Positions 31,097 to 32,347 of a stretch of DNA of 32,347 bases are shown here, one piece after another (positions within the stretch are counted from its first letter, which is position 1; the number at the start of each line of letters is the position of its first letter). The notes under the pieces are model-generated. The model saw nothing but the letters and a program-made list of their open reading frames with translations. It did not search any database and had not been told where the DNA came from. This stretch comes from JBBAGE01 sp041655055 (GTDB taxonomy: Bacteria; Pseudomonadota; Alphaproteobacteria; Rhodobacterales; Rhodobacteraceae): positions 1 through 32,347 of the forward strand of contig JBBAGE010000008.1 of assembly GCA_041655055.1 (NCBI GenBank). The letters are read 5' to 3'. Position numbers and translations under genes: made by a program.

Positions 31097-31951
31097 ATGG
31101 AACAGGTGCTTTTATCCTTTGGCCATGGCTATACGGCGCGGGCGCTGGGCGATGTGCTGTTGGCGCAGGGTTGGGGTGTGATCGGCACGACCCGCAGCGC
31201 CGATCATGCGCAGGCGATCCGCGATACCGGCGCGGATTGCGTGATTTTCCCCGGCGGCGATATCGCCCCGGCGCTGGCGCGGGCCACGCATCTGTTGATT
31301 TCCGCCGCGCCCGATGCGGCGGGCGATCCGGTGCTGGCGCATGCGCGCGATGCGATTGCGGGTGCCACACATCTGCAATGGGTGGGATATCTGTCCACGA
31401 CCGGGGTGTATGGCGATCACGGCGGCGGCTGGGTGGATGAGCAAACGCCCCTGACGCCGGGCACAAGGCGCGGCGAATTGCGCGTTCTGGCCGAGGCCCA
31501 GTGGCAGGATCTGGCGGCGCAAACCGGCCTGCCTTTGCATATTTTTCGCCTTGCCGGGATCTATGGCCCCGGGCGCGGGCCGTTTGCCAAGGTGCGCGCC
31601 GGCACTGCGCGGCGGATCATCAAACCTGATCAGGTGTTTTCGCGCATCCATGTGGCCGATATTGCGCAGGTGCTGGCGGCGTCATTGGCTGCGCCCCAAC
31701 CCGGCGCGATTTACAATGTCTGCGACGACGACCCCGCCCCCCCCGAGGATGTGATCGCCCATGCCGCCGAACTGCTGGGCCTGCCCATCCCCCCGGCCGA
31801 AGATTGGGCGGCCGCCGAAATGACCCCCATGGCCCGCAGTTTCTATGCCGAGAACAAACGCGTCAGCAATGACCGGATCAAGCGCGATCTGGGTATCCGG
31901 TTGATCTATCCTGATTACCGCGCCGGGTTGGCGGCGCTGCTGGCAGAATGA
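31097..31951 (+). CDS. NAD-dependent epimerase/dehydratase family protein (YeeZ-like)
   Basis: The 284-residue protein is an extended short-chain dehydrogenase. A nucleotide-binding start LLSFGHGYTARAL (Gly9, Gly11) is followed by STTGVYGDHGGGWVDE, HIFRLAGIYGPGRGPF, and FSRIHVADIAQVLAASL. The GxGYTA form and compact length are typical of the YeeZ-type subgroup of unknown substrate. No pathway is suggested by its neighbours. The ATG at 31097 follows a G-rich stretch (GGGGGC). Confidence 0.85.
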   Translation: MEQVLLSFGHGYTARALGDVLLAQGWGVIGTTRSADHAQAIRDTGADCVIFPGGDIAPALARATHLLISAAPDAAGDPVLAHARDAIAGATHLQWVGYLSTTGVYGDHGGGWVDEQTPLTPGTRRGELRVLAEAQWQDLAAQTGLPLHIFRLAGIYGPGRGPFAKVRAGTARRIIKPDQVFSRIHVADIAQVLAASLAAPQPGAIYNVCDDDPAPPEDVIAHAAELLGLPIPPAEDWAAAEMTPMARSFYAENKRVSNDRIKRDLGIRLIYPDYRAGLAALLAE

Positions 31952-32050
31952 TTTGACAGGTCCGCCTGGCGGCTGACAGGATCGAACCGGGGCACGGATT
32001 GCGTGTTACCCCTATGCTGGCGTGCGGGCCAGTGTGATGGATGGTTCGCC

Positions 32051-32275
32051 ATGCCCAATGGAAAAGCGCCCGAGACCCTGACGGATATCCTCGATGCCTT
32101 CAGCGCCGCGGGCGAGAATGGCCAGGTCACCGTGCGCGCCGTTGTGGATGAAATTGGCGATCTGTCCTTTGCCCCGGCCCTGCTGGTGCCGGCGCTGATC
32201 CTGATCAGCCCGCTGTCGGGGTTGCCGGGCCTGCCGACGATGGGCGCGATCATAGAGGTGGCTGTGAAAATCTGA
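32051..32275 (+). pseudogene. ExoD-family exopolysaccharide protein, truncated remnant
   Basis: A 74-codon frame starting MPNGKAPETLTDILDAF contains LSFAPALLVPALILISPLSGLPGLPT, which resembles the conserved first half of ExoD family membrane proteins, normally around 190-210 residues. Here it stops at 32273-32275 just after the first hydrophobic segment, and a new gene with a strong ribosome site begins 64 bp later, so the C-terminal two thirds are missing. A reading in another frame (32266 onward) is short and not hydrophobic. It might instead be a small functional protein; the remnant view is an inference from family length. Confidence 0.5.
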
Positions 32276-32307
32276 ACAGCCGGGATAAGTGGATTTTCCG
32301 CGTAACG

Positions 32308-32322
32308 GCAGCATGATGCTGC
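32308..32322. promoter_or_regulatory. 15-bp palindrome before the last gene
   Basis: GCAGCAT-G-ATGCTGC is a perfect 7+1+7 inverted repeat 17 bp before the ATG at 32339, next to the ribosome site. It may be an operator or a leader hairpin; no factor can be named. Confidence 0.35.
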
Positions 32323-32338
32323 GAGCGAGGAGAAGACC

Positions 32339-32347
32339 ATGGCAAGA
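32339..32347 (+). CDS. First codons of an unidentified gene
   Basis: ATG GCA AGA at the window edge is preceded by GAGGAG with normal spacing, a strong sign of a real start. Only Met-Ala-Arg is visible, so no function can be given. Confidence 0.5.

Noticed and set aside
32266..32313. Continuation of the ExoD-like protein in another frame
   Set aside because: The 16-codon frame (ENLNSRDKWIF...) has no hydrophobic segment leading into it and ends at a TGA before the next start; too short to claim a frameshift.
1..32347. CRISPR array, insertion sequence, prophage or toxin-antitoxin pair
   Set aside because: No regularly spaced direct repeats, transposase-like motifs, integrase, phage genes or small paired genes were seen.

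Overview
This window is the chromosomal origin region of an alphaproteobacterium, most probably a member of the Rhodobacterales. The evidence is the high G+C content, the protein variants (an HslV with an eleven-residue leader, a MaeB-type malic enzyme, a Tim44-domain anchor protein), and the gene order dnaQ-coaE-aroE-maf / oriC / hemJ-rho-mnmE-mnmG-rsmG-parA-parB. Species cannot be fixed from sequence alone.

Layout from left to right. Positions 1-5518: the start of a leftward gene resembling capsule-associated proteins, then the protease pair hslV-hslU, leftward Smr and Tim44-domain genes, fxsA and secB. Positions 4829-7539: a tightly overlapping leftward operon dnaQ-coaE-aroE-maf. Positions 7540-7945: a 406-bp non-coding segment with two perfect DnaA boxes, several near-boxes and an AT-rich stretch, interpreted as oriC. 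Positions 7946-15264: the rightward series hemJ, rho, mnmE, mnmG, rsmG, parA, parB. One perfect and one near-perfect parS site lie inside coding sequence here, the first over the GTG start codon of mnmG. Positions 15265-18132: leftward hemW, an rdgB-ridA fusion and rph. Positions 18244-19871: hrcA-grpE. Then come mutS (leftward), maeB (rightward) and a GntR-like LacI regulator (leftward).

Positions 26083-32347 are more accessory. A tRNA-Arg(CCT) gene is followed by an AT-richer O-acyltransferase gene broken by a one-base shift in a run of seven T, then a family 2 glycosyltransferase, an HU-family protein with a good intrinsic terminator, AMP nucleosidase, a YeeZ-like epimerase, a short ExoD-like remnant and the first codons of a further gene.

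The central theme is replication and segregation: oriC, parS and ParAB sit together, and on both flanks the nearest genes are read away from the origin. Genes are packed extremely tightly. Same-strand neighbours repeatedly overlap by 4 or 8 bases, and four convergent pairs overlap or abut, two of them through the palindrome TGATCA. I found no CRISPR array, insertion sequence or prophage, and no clear new defence or metabolic system. The items most worth following up are the RdgB-RidA fusion whose RidA half lacks the usual catalytic arginine, the possible phase-variable acyltransferase, and the arrangement of origin and parS sites.
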